A stretch of 64,000 nt of DNA from Acidimicrobiales bacterium. GTDB lineage: Bacteria > Actinomycetota > Acidimicrobiia > Acidimicrobiales > RAAP-2. Positions 49,983-61,500 of the stretch are shown here, in pieces. Location: the NCBI GenBank assembly GCA_025362585.1, contig JANYFR010000028.1, positions 1-64,000 of the forward strand, written 5' to 3'. The translations under genes were made by a program, and so were the position numbers. The notes beneath the pieces were generated by a model that saw only the letters and a list, made by a program, of their open reading frames with translations, ran no database searches and had not been told where the DNA came from. Position 1 is the first letter of the stretch; every line of letters begins with the position of its first letter.

Positions 49983-51347
49983 ATGTCATTCATCGCCATT
50001 AACCCCGCCACCGAAGAGATTGTCGCCGAGTTCGACGGCCACAGCCCCGACCAGGTCGACCACGCCCTCGGCGTGGCGTCGAGCGCCTTCCACCAGTGGA
50101 AGCTGACGCCGGTCAAGGACCGCGCGCAACTCATGGTGCGCGCCGCCGAGCTGCTCGAGGGTGAGATTCCCACGGTCGCCGAACTGATGACCAGCGAGAT
50201 GGGCAAGACCTTCAACGCCGCCAAGGGCGAGGCCGCGAAGTGCGCCGCGACCATGCGCTACTACGCCGAGCACGCCGAGGCGATGCTCGCCGACGAGGTC
50301 GTCGAGACCAAGGGCGCGCGCAGCGGCTACCGCTTCGACCCGATTGGGGCGGTCCTCGCGGTGATGCCGTGGAACTTCCCCCTCTGGCAGTTCATCCGCG
50401 TCGCCGCGCCGACGGTGATGGCCGGCAACGTGATGGTCCTGAAGCACGCGTCGAACGTGCCCGGCTGCGCGAAGTATCTGGAGGACCTGTTCAATCGCGC
50501 CGGGTTCCCCCAGGGCGTGGTCACGACCCTCTTCGTGAGCCACCACCAGATCGAGACCATCATTGCCGACCCGCGCATCGCGGCCGTGACGCTCACGGGC
50601 TCGGACAAGGCCGGTCGCTCGGTCGCCCAACTCGCCGGTCAGAACTTGAAGAAGGCCGTGCTCGAGTTGGGGGGATCGGATCCGTTTATCGTCGCGAGTT
50701 CGGCCGACATGGACGTGACGATCCCCCTCGCGGTGACCGCGCGGGTGCAGAACAACGGCCAGGCCTGCATTGCGTCCAAGCGCTACATCGTCGTGGCCGA
50801 GCGGGCCGACGAATTCCTCGAGAAGTTCGTGACCGCCATGGCGGCAGTGCCGACGGGGGACCCGATGGACCCCGCGACAATCCTCGGTCCGGTCGTCAGT
50901 CGAGGCCAACTCGAAGAGCTCTCCCTCCAGGTGAATGACGCCATTGCCAAAGGGGCCGTGGCCCGTACGGGCGGTCTCCCGCTCGACCGCAAGGGCTACT
51001 ACTTCCCCGCGACGGTACTGACCAACGTGCCGACCGACTCGCGCGCCGGTTGCGAGGAGCTCTTTGGCCCCGTCGCCGTTGTCCAGGTGGTCGACGACCT
51101 GAAGGCGGCGATCGAGTTCGCCAACGCGACGCCGTGGGGACTCGGCGGCGCGATCTACGCGACCGATCAGGCCGAGATCGACGAGGCCATTGCTGGGCTC
51201 GACGTCGGCATGGTCTTTGCCAACGCCATCGTCGCGTCGATGCCCGAGCTGCCCTTTGGCGGCACGAAGGAGTCCGGCTTCGGTCGCGAGTTGGGTGAGT
51301 TCGGCGTGCGGGAGTTCACCAACGTCAAATCCTTCTACGTGGCGTGA
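49983..51347 (+). CDS. gabD1: Succinate-semialdehyde dehydrogenase (GabD1-like aldehyde dehydrogenase)
   Basis: 454 residues. It oxidises succinate semialdehyde (or a similar aldehyde) with NADP+. The N-terminus FIAINPATEEIVAEF, MTSEMGKTFNAAKGEAAKCA, AVMPWNFPLWQFIRVAAP, LELGGSDPFIV with the general-base Glu, and NNGQACIASKR with the catalytic Cys are all intact. The pattern is close to mycobacterial GabD1. CAGACT ends 6 bases before the ATG. Its stop overlaps the cysteine desulfurase GTG by 4 bases, so an aldehyde dehydrogenase heads the tRNA-thiolation/DNA-ligase operon, which is unexpected. Confidence 0.92.
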   Translation: MSFIAINPATEEIVAEFDGHSPDQVDHALGVASSAFHQWKLTPVKDRAQLMVRAAELLEGEIPTVAELMTSEMGKTFNAAKGEAAKCAATMRYYAEHAEAMLADEVVETKGARSGYRFDPIGAVLAVMPWNFPLWQFIRVAAPTVMAGNVMVLKHASNVPGCAKYLEDLFNRAGFPQGVVTTLFVSHHQIETIIADPRIAAVTLTGSDKAGRSVAQLAGQNLKKAVLELGGSDPFIVASSADMDVTIPLAVTARVQNNGQACIASKRYIVVAERADEFLEKFVTAMAAVPTGDPMDPATILGPVVSRGQLEELSLQVNDAIAKGAVARTGGLPLDRKGYYFPATVLTNVPTDSRAGCEELFGPVAVVQVVDDLKAAIEFANATPWGLGGAIYATDQAEIDEAIAGLDVGMVFANAIVASMPELPFGGTKESGFGRELGEFGVREFTNVKSFYVA

Positions 51348-52507
51348 GCCTCTACTACTTCGATCACGCCGCGTCGGCGCCGCGCCGTGACGAGGTCGCC
51401 GACGTCATGGCGCGCTGGCAGCACGGCGTCGTTGGCAACCCGTCGGGCAGTCACCGCGCGGCGCGCGAAGCCCGCCGGGCCGTCGAGGAGGCCCGTGACG
51501 AGGTGGCGGCCTTCGTGGGCGCCAAGCCCGGCGGCGTCATCTTCACTGGTGGCGGCACCGAATCGTGCGACCTGGCGATCGCCGGCGTGGCCAACCACCA
51601 CCGACGGAGCCACGAACGCACCGAGATCATCATCTCTCGCGTCGAGCACCACGCGGTCGTCGACGCCGCCGAGATGATGGCCCGCGACTTTGCGAGCGTG
51701 ATCGTGCGCTACGTCGAGGTCGACCACGACGGCGTGGTCGACCTGGAGTCGCTCGAGTCGGCCCTGAGCGTCGACACCGCGCTCGTGAGCGTGATGGCGG
51801 TGAACAACGAGACCGGGGTGCGCCAACCGCTCGACGCCGTGAACGCCATGGCGAAGAGCCTGATACCGGGCGGCGTGCCCACCCACACCGACGCGGTCGC
51901 GGCGGCGCCCTGGCTGCACCTGCCCCTCGTCACCTCGACCGTCGACATGATCTCGATCTGCGCGCACAAGATCGGCGGGCCGGTCAGTAGCGGCGCACTG
52001 ATTCTGCGCAACGACGTCGCCCTCGACGCCGTCGTACCCGGGGGCGGCCAAGAGCGCGGACGTCGGGGCGGCACCGTTGACGTCGCCGCCGCGGTCGGAT
52101 TGGCCGAAGCGACGCGCATCGTACGCCAAGAGATCGAGGAGGTCACCGATCGAGTGCTCGACCTGCAGAGCACCCTCGTCGCGGCCCTGGCCTTTCTCCC
52201 CGGGGCGCGCGTGACCGCCCTCGGCGCCCTGCGGGTGCCGGGAACGGTGCACGTGACCTTCGACGGACTGGCGAGCGACGAACTGCTCTTTCTGCTCGAC
52301 CAAGAGGGCGTCTGCGCCTCGGCGGCCGCGAGCTGTTCGAGCGGGGCCGCCGAGGCGAGCCACGTGCTCGCCGCGATGGGCGTGGCGCCGGAGCGAGCCC
52401 GGGGATCGCTGCGACTCTCCATGGGCGCCGAGACGACCACGGACGACGTCGACGCCCTCATCCGAATTCTGTCGTCGGTCGTCTACCGCCTGCGCGGCGA
52501 GGCGTAG
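51344..52507 (+). CDS. Cysteine desulfurase (NifS/IscS type)
   Basis: 387 residues, PLP-dependent sulfur donor. The N-terminus YYFDHAASAPRRDEV, TESCDLAIAG, the PLP lysine in ISICAHKIGGPVSSGAL and the reactive cysteine in ASCSSGAAEASHVL are clear. It removes sulfur from cysteine for iron-sulfur clusters or tRNA thiolation. Placement 28 bases before mnmA suggests it feeds sulfur directly to 2-thiouridine synthesis. The GTG start overlaps the upstream aldehyde dehydrogenase stop. Confidence 0.93.
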   Translation: MSLYYFDHAASAPRRDEVADVMARWQHGVVGNPSGSHRAAREARRAVEEARDEVAAFVGAKPGGVIFTGGGTESCDLAIAGVANHHRRSHERTEIIISRVEHHAVVDAAEMMARDFASVIVRYVEVDHDGVVDLESLESALSVDTALVSVMAVNNETGVRQPLDAVNAMAKSLIPGGVPTHTDAVAAAPWLHLPLVTSTVDMISICAHKIGGPVSSGALILRNDVALDAVVPGGGQERGRRGGTVDVAAAVGLAEATRIVRQEIEEVTDRVLDLQSTLVAALAFLPGARVTALGALRVPGTVHVTFDGLASDELLFLLDQEGVCASAAASCSSGAAEASHVLAAMGVAPERARGSLRLSMGAETTTDDVDALIRILSSVVYRLRGEA

Positions 52508-52535
52508 CGGTCGGCGCGGCTGAGAGACGACGACG

Positions 52536-55618
<3,083 letters not shown>

Positions 55619-55645
55619 TCCGTCCTTAGTAGGTTTGGGTTGCAC

Positions 55646-57586
55646 ATGGCACCTTCGACCTTCGCCCCCGGCCACCACCTCGTGAGTCGCTACCGCATCG
55701 AGGAACTCTTGGGCGTCGGACAGACCGCCGAGGTTTACCTCGCCCAGGACCTCTCGCTCCAGCGCACGGTCGTCGTCAAGGTCCTGTTGCCCCAGTTGGC
55801 CGAACACGAGGACGTGCGCCGCGCCTTTCGCGACCGGATCGTGCGCGCGGCCACGCTCAGCCATGCGCACCTCGCGCGCGTCTACGACGGCGGCCAAGAG
55901 CACGGCGCGATCTTCATGATCACCGAGTACCTCGGCGGCGGCTCGCTCGAGGACGTCCTCGCGTCGGGCCGAACCCTCGACGTCGACGACGGCGCACGTT
56001 TGGGACGCGACGTCGCCAACGCGCTCAGCTACGTCCACGACAACGGCTTCGTGCACGGTGCACTGTCGCCGTCCAAGCTGCTCTTTGACGACGAGGGCCG
56101 CGTGCGCGTGAGTGACATCGCGCTCGCCGGCCTCGGGGCCGCCTACCGCCTGCGCTTCACTCTCGACGACGTGCGCTACCTGAGCCCCGAACAGGCGATT
56201 GGTGACCCCGCCGGGGCCGAGAGCGACGTCTACGCACTCGCGCTGATTATCTTTGAAGCGGTGACTGGTCTCACCGCCTTTGACGGCCTGACGCCCGAGG
56301 CGGTGCTGCGCGCACGGATCAACGCGCCCTTGCCGGTGCGTCCGGAGCTCGGCACCCTCGACATGCTTCTCGCCCAGGCCGCCGTGCCCGACGCGCGCCT
56401 GCGTCTCGACGCCGAGCAGTTCGCCAGTCGACTCAGTGGCGTCATCAGCAACGCCGCGCCACTGGTCGTTGCCCCGGTGCGACGCGAGCTCCCACTGCTG
56501 GCCTCCTTCACGGCTCCCGAGCCGCGTAACTCGATTGGTTTTCGCCCGCCCTCGCCCGATCAGGTCGTCGGTGCGCCCGGTCCGGCGCCGACGCTCGCCG
56601 CGCGCAGCCCCAACCTGGCGCGCCCGCGCTCGACGGGCGACTGGACGCCCTCGGGTCGTGACGCGGGCACGCCGCTGCGTCGTACCGCGCCGCGCGGGCT
56701 CGAGCAGCTCGAGTACGAGAGCGCCGGACGACGGCGTCAGTTGGCCTTCGCCGTGGCCGCGCTGCTGTTGCTCGTCATCGCCGTCGGCGCCGGGGCCGCG
56801 TGGAAGTTCGGCCTCTTCAGTTCGAACAACACGGTGCCATCCCTGATCGGGGTCAGCTTCAACGCGTTGCAGCGTCCCTCGAATCCGCTCACGACCCAGC
56901 TGAAGGCCGACGGGTTTACGGTGACGGCGAACCTGCACCGGTATTCGACGTCGGTCGCGAAGAATGAGATCATCAGCCAGTCACCGGTCGCCGGCACCAG
57001 CGCCAAGAGCGGCCAGGTGATCACCGTGACGATCTCGGACGGTGCGGTGCTGGTGAAGGTGCCGATCGGCCTCGTTGGCGAGGACTGCGCGACGGCGACG
57101 TCGCAATTGGCGACGCTCAAGATTAACGCCCAGTGTCCCACCTCGGCCTCGGTCGCCAGTACGGTGACCCCCGTCGGACGGGTAGCGCGGGTGCTACTTC
57201 TGAATGGCAAGACGGTGCCCAGCGCGGTGCCGGCCCACACCACCCTCGTGCTGGCGCTCAGTTCGGGCCCGGGCACGTCCACGTCAACCACCACCACGAC
57301 CGTCGCCACGGCCACCACGACGACTACGGTCGCCCCCACTACGTCGACCTCAACGACAACGTCAACGACCACCACGACGGTCGCTCAACCACTCGTCACC
57401 ACGCCCAACCTCGTTGGCAAGAGTCGGGCGCAGGTCCGCGCCGCGATGCACGGCATTGGCCTCTACTACACGACGAGCGGTCCCGGGTCGGGAGCGACGC
57501 CGACGTGGAAGAGGGTCGTGTCGCAGATCCCGCGGGCGGGAACCAAGGTCAAGCGGTTCTCGACCGTCTCGCTCAATGTCCGATGA
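55646..57586 (+). CDS. PASTA-domain receptor with degenerate (pseudo)kinase domain
   Basis: 646 residues. Residues 15-265 have a Ser/Thr kinase fold: Gly-loop GVGQTAEVY, Lys45 in VVVKVL, Asp157 in SDIA, and YLSPEQA...ESDVYALALIIFE. The catalytic HRDxxxxN reads HGALSPSK, so the HRD Asp is Ala139 and the Asn is Lys144; DFG reads DIA; the alpha-C Glu position seems to be Arg64. A juxtamembrane linker, one membrane helix (about 367-387), two PASTA-like repeats, a Thr-rich linker (about 541-580) and a third PASTA repeat follow. It probably senses peptidoglycan or lipid II without phosphorylating. ATG at 55646 is chosen; TTG at 55640 is possible. Confidence 0.9.
   Translation: MAPSTFAPGHHLVSRYRIEELLGVGQTAEVYLAQDLSLQRTVVVKVLLPQLAEHEDVRRAFRDRIVRAATLSHAHLARVYDGGQEHGAIFMITEYLGGGSLEDVLASGRTLDVDDGARLGRDVANALSYVHDNGFVHGALSPSKLLFDDEGRVRVSDIALAGLGAAYRLRFTLDDVRYLSPEQAIGDPAGAESDVYALALIIFEAVTGLTAFDGLTPEAVLRARINAPLPVRPELGTLDMLLAQAAVPDARLRLDAEQFASRLSGVISNAAPLVVAPVRRELPLLASFTAPEPRNSIGFRPPSPDQVVGAPGPAPTLAARSPNLARPRSTGDWTPSGRDAGTPLRRTAPRGLEQLEYESAGRRRQLAFAVAALLLLVIAVGAGAAWKFGLFSSNNTVPSLIGVSFNALQRPSNPLTTQLKADGFTVTANLHRYSTSVAKNEIISQSPVAGTSAKSGQVITVTISDGAVLVKVPIGLVGEDCATATSQLATLKINAQCPTSASVASTVTPVGRVARVLLLNGKTVPSAVPAHTTLVLALSSGPGTSTSTTTTTVATATTTTTVAPTTSTSTTTSTTTTTVAQPLVTTPNLVGKSRAQVRAAMHGIGLYYTTSGPGSGATPTWKRVVSQIPRAGTKVKRFSTVSLNVR
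57266..57390 (+). repeat. Low-complexity Thr-rich coding repeat in the PASTA receptor
   Basis: An imperfect run of ACC/ACG/ACA threonine codons with Val, Ala and Ser, about 40 residues, separates PASTA 2 from PASTA 3. It is a likely extended, possibly O-glycosylated, extracellular linker. Repeat slippage could change its length between strains; this is inference. Confidence 0.6.
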
Positions 57587-57878
57587 TCGCGGATGCGACC
57601 TCTGTGAGGGCGCCGTCATCACTACTCGTTACTTCGCCGACGACGACTGCTGGATCGCGGACTGCGAGATCTGTCTCGTGCCAATGGTCGTCTGGCGGGT
57701 CCACGACGCCGCGCCACCTCCCGACGTGCTGACCCGACTCCACCACGCCCTCTCGCATGTCGCCGACGAGGCCCTCGGTGAGGGGAACTGGACGATCGAC
57801 GACCACATGCGCAACATCCCCGACCACTACCACGCGCACGCCCGTCCGCCGTACTTTTGGCGGCGTGCGTCAACGTAG
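57576..57878 (+). CDS. Conserved Cys/His-rich small protein, unknown function
   Basis: 100 residues. Five cysteines are arranged CDLC (7, 10), Cys25, and CEIC (30, 33), and the C-terminal IPDHYHAHARPPYFW has three closely spaced histidines. WIADCEICLVPMVVW and DHMRNIPDHYHAHAR recall a conserved actinobacterial family without known function. Metal binding, probably zinc, is likely. The ATG lies inside the 3' end of the PASTA receptor gene (11-base overlap), so the two are translated together and may act together. Longer upstream starts read the receptor in another frame. Confidence 0.85.
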   Translation: MSDDRGCDLCEGAVITTRYFADDDCWIADCEICLVPMVVWRVHDAAPPPDVLTRLHHALSHVADEALGEGNWTIDDHMRNIPDHYHAHARPPYFWRRAST

Positions 57879-57933
57879 GCGGTCGCCGGTTCGTCGTTAC
57901 AATCGTGAGACCACATAATTTGAAGGGGTCCCC

Positions 57934-58812
57934 ATGGGCGCACTCGACGGTCGCGTAGCAATCATTACCGGAGCGGGGCGCGGCATCGGGCGCGAGCACG
58001 CGATGCTGTTCGCCGCCGAGGGGGCCCGGGTCATCGTCAACGACCTCGGCGGCGGACTGGACGGTTCGTCGCATGGTGTCTCACCGGCCGAGGAGGTCGT
58101 CGCCGAGATCCGGGCCATGGGCGGCGAGGCCGTGGCGAATCACGACAACGTGGCCGACTGGGAGGGTGGCGCCCGGCTCATCCAGAGCGCCCTCGACGCC
58201 TTTGGGGCACTGCACGTGCTGGTGAACAACGCCGGCATCCTGCGCGACCGCGTGCTGGTCAACCTCAGTGAAGAGGACTGGGACTCGGTGATCAACGTGC
58301 ACCTGAAGGGTCACTTCGTCCCGACCCGCCACGCCGCGGCCCACTGGCGCGAACTGGCCAAGGCCGGCCAGCCCGTGAAGGCCTCGATCATCAATACGTC
58401 GTCGACCTCGGGACTGCTCGGCAACGTCGGTCAGTCCAACTACGGCGCCGCGAAGGCCGGCATCGCGGCCTTCACCGTGATTATCGCTGAGGAGCTCAGT
58501 CGCTACGGCGTGCGCGCCAACGCCATCGCGCCGGCCGCGCGCACTCGAATGACCGAATCGACGCCCGGACTCTCGGACTACGTCGTCAAGCCGTCCGACG
58601 CCGCGGTCTTTGACGTCTGGGACCCCGCGAACATCTCGCCGCTCGTCGCCACGCTCGCCATGGAGGACTGCGCGGTGACCGGTCAGACGTTCTTCGTCCA
58701 GGGCGGCACCGTGCGCAAGTTCCAGAACTGGACGATGACCGAGACGCTCGAGAAGAACGACCGGTGGTCGGTCGCCGAGCTCGCGGCGCAACTGCCCACT
58801 CTGTTGAAGTGA
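57934..58812 (+). CDS. Short-chain dehydrogenase/reductase (3-hydroxyacyl-CoA/17-beta-HSD-like)
   Basis: 292 residues. The Rossmann motif is AIITGAGRGIGREHAMLF, the acidic NVNDLGG-type loop (VIVNDLGGGLDGSSHG) suggests NAD, NNAGILRDR and the catalytic Ser...Tyr-x3-Lys in NTSSTSGLLGNVGQ, SNYGAAKAG are intact. A long C-terminal part resembles the dehydrogenase unit of peroxisomal multifunctional enzyme 2-like SDRs, so it may oxidise 3-hydroxyacyl-CoA or a steroid. GAAGGGG precedes ATG 57934. The stop overlaps the next MFS gene by 4 bases. Confidence 0.9.
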   Translation: MGALDGRVAIITGAGRGIGREHAMLFAAEGARVIVNDLGGGLDGSSHGVSPAEEVVAEIRAMGGEAVANHDNVADWEGGARLIQSALDAFGALHVLVNNAGILRDRVLVNLSEEDWDSVINVHLKGHFVPTRHAAAHWRELAKAGQPVKASIINTSSTSGLLGNVGQSNYGAAKAGIAAFTVIIAEELSRYGVRANAIAPAARTRMTESTPGLSDYVVKPSDAAVFDVWDPANISPLVATLAMEDCAVTGQTFFVQGGTVRKFQNWTMTETLEKNDRWSVAELAAQLPTLLK

Positions 58813-60431
58813 GCCAAGAGCGCCCGTCGGCGCGCCTGGACCGTGAGGATCCCGACGGACTGCTGAATGCCCGGACCGACCCCGGTTCCGAACTCTTCGG
58901 CACGCTCGGCAACGAGGCCGGGAGCGACCTCAACTGGCTGCGAATGCTGCGCCACCGCGTGCAGGTCCGCGCCGAGGGCTCGTCGCACTACCAGTGGTGG
59001 GTCCTGTGGTCGCTGCTCGCGGGCCTGTTCGCGCTCAACTTCACGTTTACCGTCTTCATCGTGGCCCTGCCCACGGTCGCGGGTCAGTTCCATACGAGCA
59101 TCACCGTGTTGACCTGGACCATGGTGGGCCCCCTGCTGGCCTACGGCCTCGCGGCGCCGATCCTCGGCAAGACCGGCGACATCTACGGTCACCGGCGGCT
59201 CTATCTCTTCGGCCTGCTCGGCGCGATGGTCTCGGCGGTGCTGACGGCAACCGCGCGCAACGTCGACATGCTCCTCTTCGCCCGAGCGCTCGACGGGATC
59301 CAGGGTGCGGCGACCGGCACGGCGTCGGGGGCGCTCATCAATATGGTGTTCGGTCGCGAGGAGCGGGTGAAGGCCATGGGGTGGTGGAGCCTCATCGGGG
59401 CCGGGGGACCGGTCATCGGGGTCTCGCTCGGCGCGCCGGTCATCGCGGCGTACGGCTGGCGGGCGCTGTTCTGGTTTCAACTGGGGCTGCTCGTCGTTGC
59501 CTTCGCCGTCGTGTCGAGCGTGCTGCCGCGCCGGCGAGGCAGCGACGAGGACGAACGGGAGAAGAAGACCCGGGCCCGCCTCGAGTTCAAGCAGATGGAC
59601 TGGCTGGGCAGCTGGGCGCTCTCCCTCGCCGTCACGACCCTGATGCTCGGGCTGTCGATCGGACCGACGCTCGGGTGGTCGAGCGTCTGGTCTGCCGGGG
59701 CGTTCGGGCTGTCGGTCGTCATGACCACCCTCTTCGTGCACCGTATCCGTCACGCCCAGAACCCCCTCATACCGGCGCACTACTTTCGGCGACGCAACTT
59801 CGTCATGCCAATGGTGCTGCGCGCCAGCGCGAACTTCGCGTATTTCGGCGCGTTCTTCCTCTTTCCACTCTTGATGGAGCAGGGTTACGGCTACTCGATT
59901 CCGCACGTCGGCGCGCTGGCGATCGCCCGTCCGATCACGTTCTCCCTCTGCTCGCCACTTGCCGGCTACGTGGCGGTGCGCATTGGGGAACGGGTCAGCG
60001 CGATCGCGGGAGCGACCTTTCTCACCGGGTCACTGGTGCTCTTCGCCTTGCTCCATCCGAGCTCGAGCGCCTGGGTCATCGCGATCGCGCTCGCCCTCTC
60101 GGGACTGGGCATGGGGGTGGCGATGCCGTCGTCGAGTTCGGTGATGGCCAATGAGGTGAAGACGACTGAGTTTGGCGTGATGTCGGCCGCCCAGATGCTC
60201 GCCATGCAGGTCGGGGAGGTGGCGGGCATCCAAGTGCTCGAGACAATCCACCAGGCCCTCGTACACCGCCACCACCTCAGCCACGCGAGACCCGGTCCGG
60301 CCCTGCTCGCGACTTTCCAGTTACCGTTCGAGATCGGGGCCGCCGTCGGGGCTATCGGACTCGGTTCAGCGTTCTTCATTCGCTCAATCCCGCGCGAGCG
60401 GCCCAGTCGTCGCACGAAGGCGATTCGGTAG
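58809..60431 (+). CDS. DHA2-type MFS efflux transporter
   Basis: 540 residues from GTG at 58809, which overlaps the SDR stop as GTGA. A hydrophilic N-terminal segment of about 55 residues precedes 14 predicted helices. LGKTGDIYGHRRLYLFGLLG, ARALDGIQGAATGTASGALI and GAGGPVIGVSLGAPVIAAYGWRALF are the expected DHA2 motifs. It probably exports a drug or metabolite; co-translation with the SDR hints at a shared substrate. The long cytosolic N-terminus is unusual. Confidence 0.88.
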   Translation: MSQERPSARLDREDPDGLLNARTDPGSELFGTLGNEAGSDLNWLRMLRHRVQVRAEGSSHYQWWVLWSLLAGLFALNFTFTVFIVALPTVAGQFHTSITVLTWTMVGPLLAYGLAAPILGKTGDIYGHRRLYLFGLLGAMVSAVLTATARNVDMLLFARALDGIQGAATGTASGALINMVFGREERVKAMGWWSLIGAGGPVIGVSLGAPVIAAYGWRALFWFQLGLLVVAFAVVSSVLPRRRGSDEDEREKKTRARLEFKQMDWLGSWALSLAVTTLMLGLSIGPTLGWSSVWSAGAFGLSVVMTTLFVHRIRHAQNPLIPAHYFRRRNFVMPMVLRASANFAYFGAFFLFPLLMEQGYGYSIPHVGALAIARPITFSLCSPLAGYVAVRIGERVSAIAGATFLTGSLVLFALLHPSSSAWVIAIALALSGLGMGVAMPSSSSVMANEVKTTEFGVMSAAQMLAMQVGEVAGIQVLETIHQALVHRHHLSHARPGPALLATFQLPFEIGAAVGAIGLGSAFFIRSIPRERPSRRTKAIR

Positions 60432-60442
60432 GCTCTAGGCCT

Positions 60443-61198
60443 ATGACGACCAACATCATGCCCGGCTGCGAGCCGCTCTCCGTACTCGGGGGCCCCACGG
60501 GGGTCCTGGTCATCCACGGATTCACCGGTAATCCCTGCTCCATGCGCCCGCTCGCCGAGCGGATCGCCGACGCCGGGTACAGCGTCGAGATGATCCGTCT
60601 GCCCGGGCACGGCACCAGCCTCGAGGACTTGGTGACGCGCCGCTGGAGCGACTTCACCGAGACCGCCCTGGGCGCCTACGACGAGCTCGCGGGGCGTTGC
60701 GAGCGCGTCGCAGTCGTTGGACTGTCGGTCGGGGGCGGCCTCACGGCGCTGATCGCCGAGCAGCGCCAGAGCGTGGCCGGCTGTGTCTTCATCAACCCGA
60801 TGGTGAAGGGACCGGGCGCCGAGATCGAACAGGGGCTGCGCGACCTCATCGACTCGGGCCTCGAAGTCCTCGCGACCGACGGCGGCTCGGACATCAAGAA
60901 GCAGGGCGTGTCGGAGGCGAAGTACGACGGTTGGCCCCTGCGGTCGCTCCAGAGCGTCATCGAGGGCCTCGGACCCGTGCTCGACAACCTGGCTTCGATT
61001 ACCGCCCCGAGTCTGCTGCTCACGAGCCGCGAGGACCACACGGTGGCGCCCGAGATCGGCGACCTCGTCGCCGAACACGTGTCGGGACCGCTCGAGCGGG
61101 TCTGGCTCGAGGAGTCGTACCACGTCGCCACCCTCGACCACGACCAGGAGCTCGTCGAGACCTCGACGTTGGCCTTCCTCCAAAAAGTTCTGGCGTAA
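60443..61198 (+). CDS. Alpha/beta hydrolase, carboxylesterase/monoacylglycerol lipase type
   Basis: 251 residues. Oxyanion segment VLVIHGFTGNPCSMRPLAE, nucleophile Ser95 in VVGLSVGGGL, the acid in TSREDHTV and the histidine in ESYHVATLDHD form the triad. RLPGHGTSLEDL fits Est30/EstD-like carboxylesterases and monoacylglycerol lipases. It hydrolyses an ester, natural substrate unknown. TAGGCT lies 8 bases before the ATG. The stop overlaps the gatC ATG by one base (TAATG), so it heads the gat operon here. Confidence 0.9.
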   Translation: MTTNIMPGCEPLSVLGGPTGVLVIHGFTGNPCSMRPLAERIADAGYSVEMIRLPGHGTSLEDLVTRRWSDFTETALGAYDELAGRCERVAVVGLSVGGGLTALIAEQRQSVAGCVFINPMVKGPGAEIEQGLRDLIDSGLEVLATDGGSDIKKQGVSEAKYDGWPLRSLQSVIEGLGPVLDNLASITAPSLLLTSREDHTVAPEIGDLVAEHVSGPLERVWLEESYHVATLDHDQELVETSTLAFLQKVLA

Positions 61199-61500
61199 TG
61201 GCGCCACCCCTTCGTCGTGAGGATGTTGCTCACGTCGCGCGGCTCGCCCGGCTGACCCTGAGTGAAGCCGAACTCGACATGTTCACTGAACAGCTCGGCC
61301 AGGTGCTCGAGCACGCCAACGACATGAGCGCCCTCGCGCTCGACGACGTCGTGGCGACCGCGCACCCCTTCGGCCTCACCAACGTCGTTCGCGAGGACGT
61401 CGTCACGGCGAGCCTCGAGCGCGCCCGAGTCCTGGAGATGGCGCCCGACGCCCAGGACGGACGCTTCGCGGTGCCCCAGATCATGGGCGACGCGCCGTGA
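61198..61500 (+). CDS. gatC: Asp-tRNA(Asn)/Glu-tRNA(Gln) amidotransferase subunit C
   Basis: 100 residues, the small stabilising subunit of GatCAB. REDVAHVARLARLTLSEAELDMFTEQL and the Pro-rich tail region (TAHPFGLTNVVREDVV) are typical. It wraps around GatA at the GatA-GatB interface. The ATG at 61198 overlaps the esterase TAA by one base and the stop overlaps gatA by 4 bases; the larger frame beginning at 60697 is the esterase gene in another frame. Confidence 0.95.
   Translation: MAPPLRREDVAHVARLARLTLSEAELDMFTEQLGQVLEHANDMSALALDDVVATAHPFGLTNVVREDVVTASLERARVLEMAPDAQDGRFAVPQIMGDAP

Noticed and set aside
57266-57390. Short repetitive ACC/ACG tract considered as a CRISPR or non-coding repeat
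   Set aside because: It is an in-frame Thr-rich protein linker within a well-supported gene.
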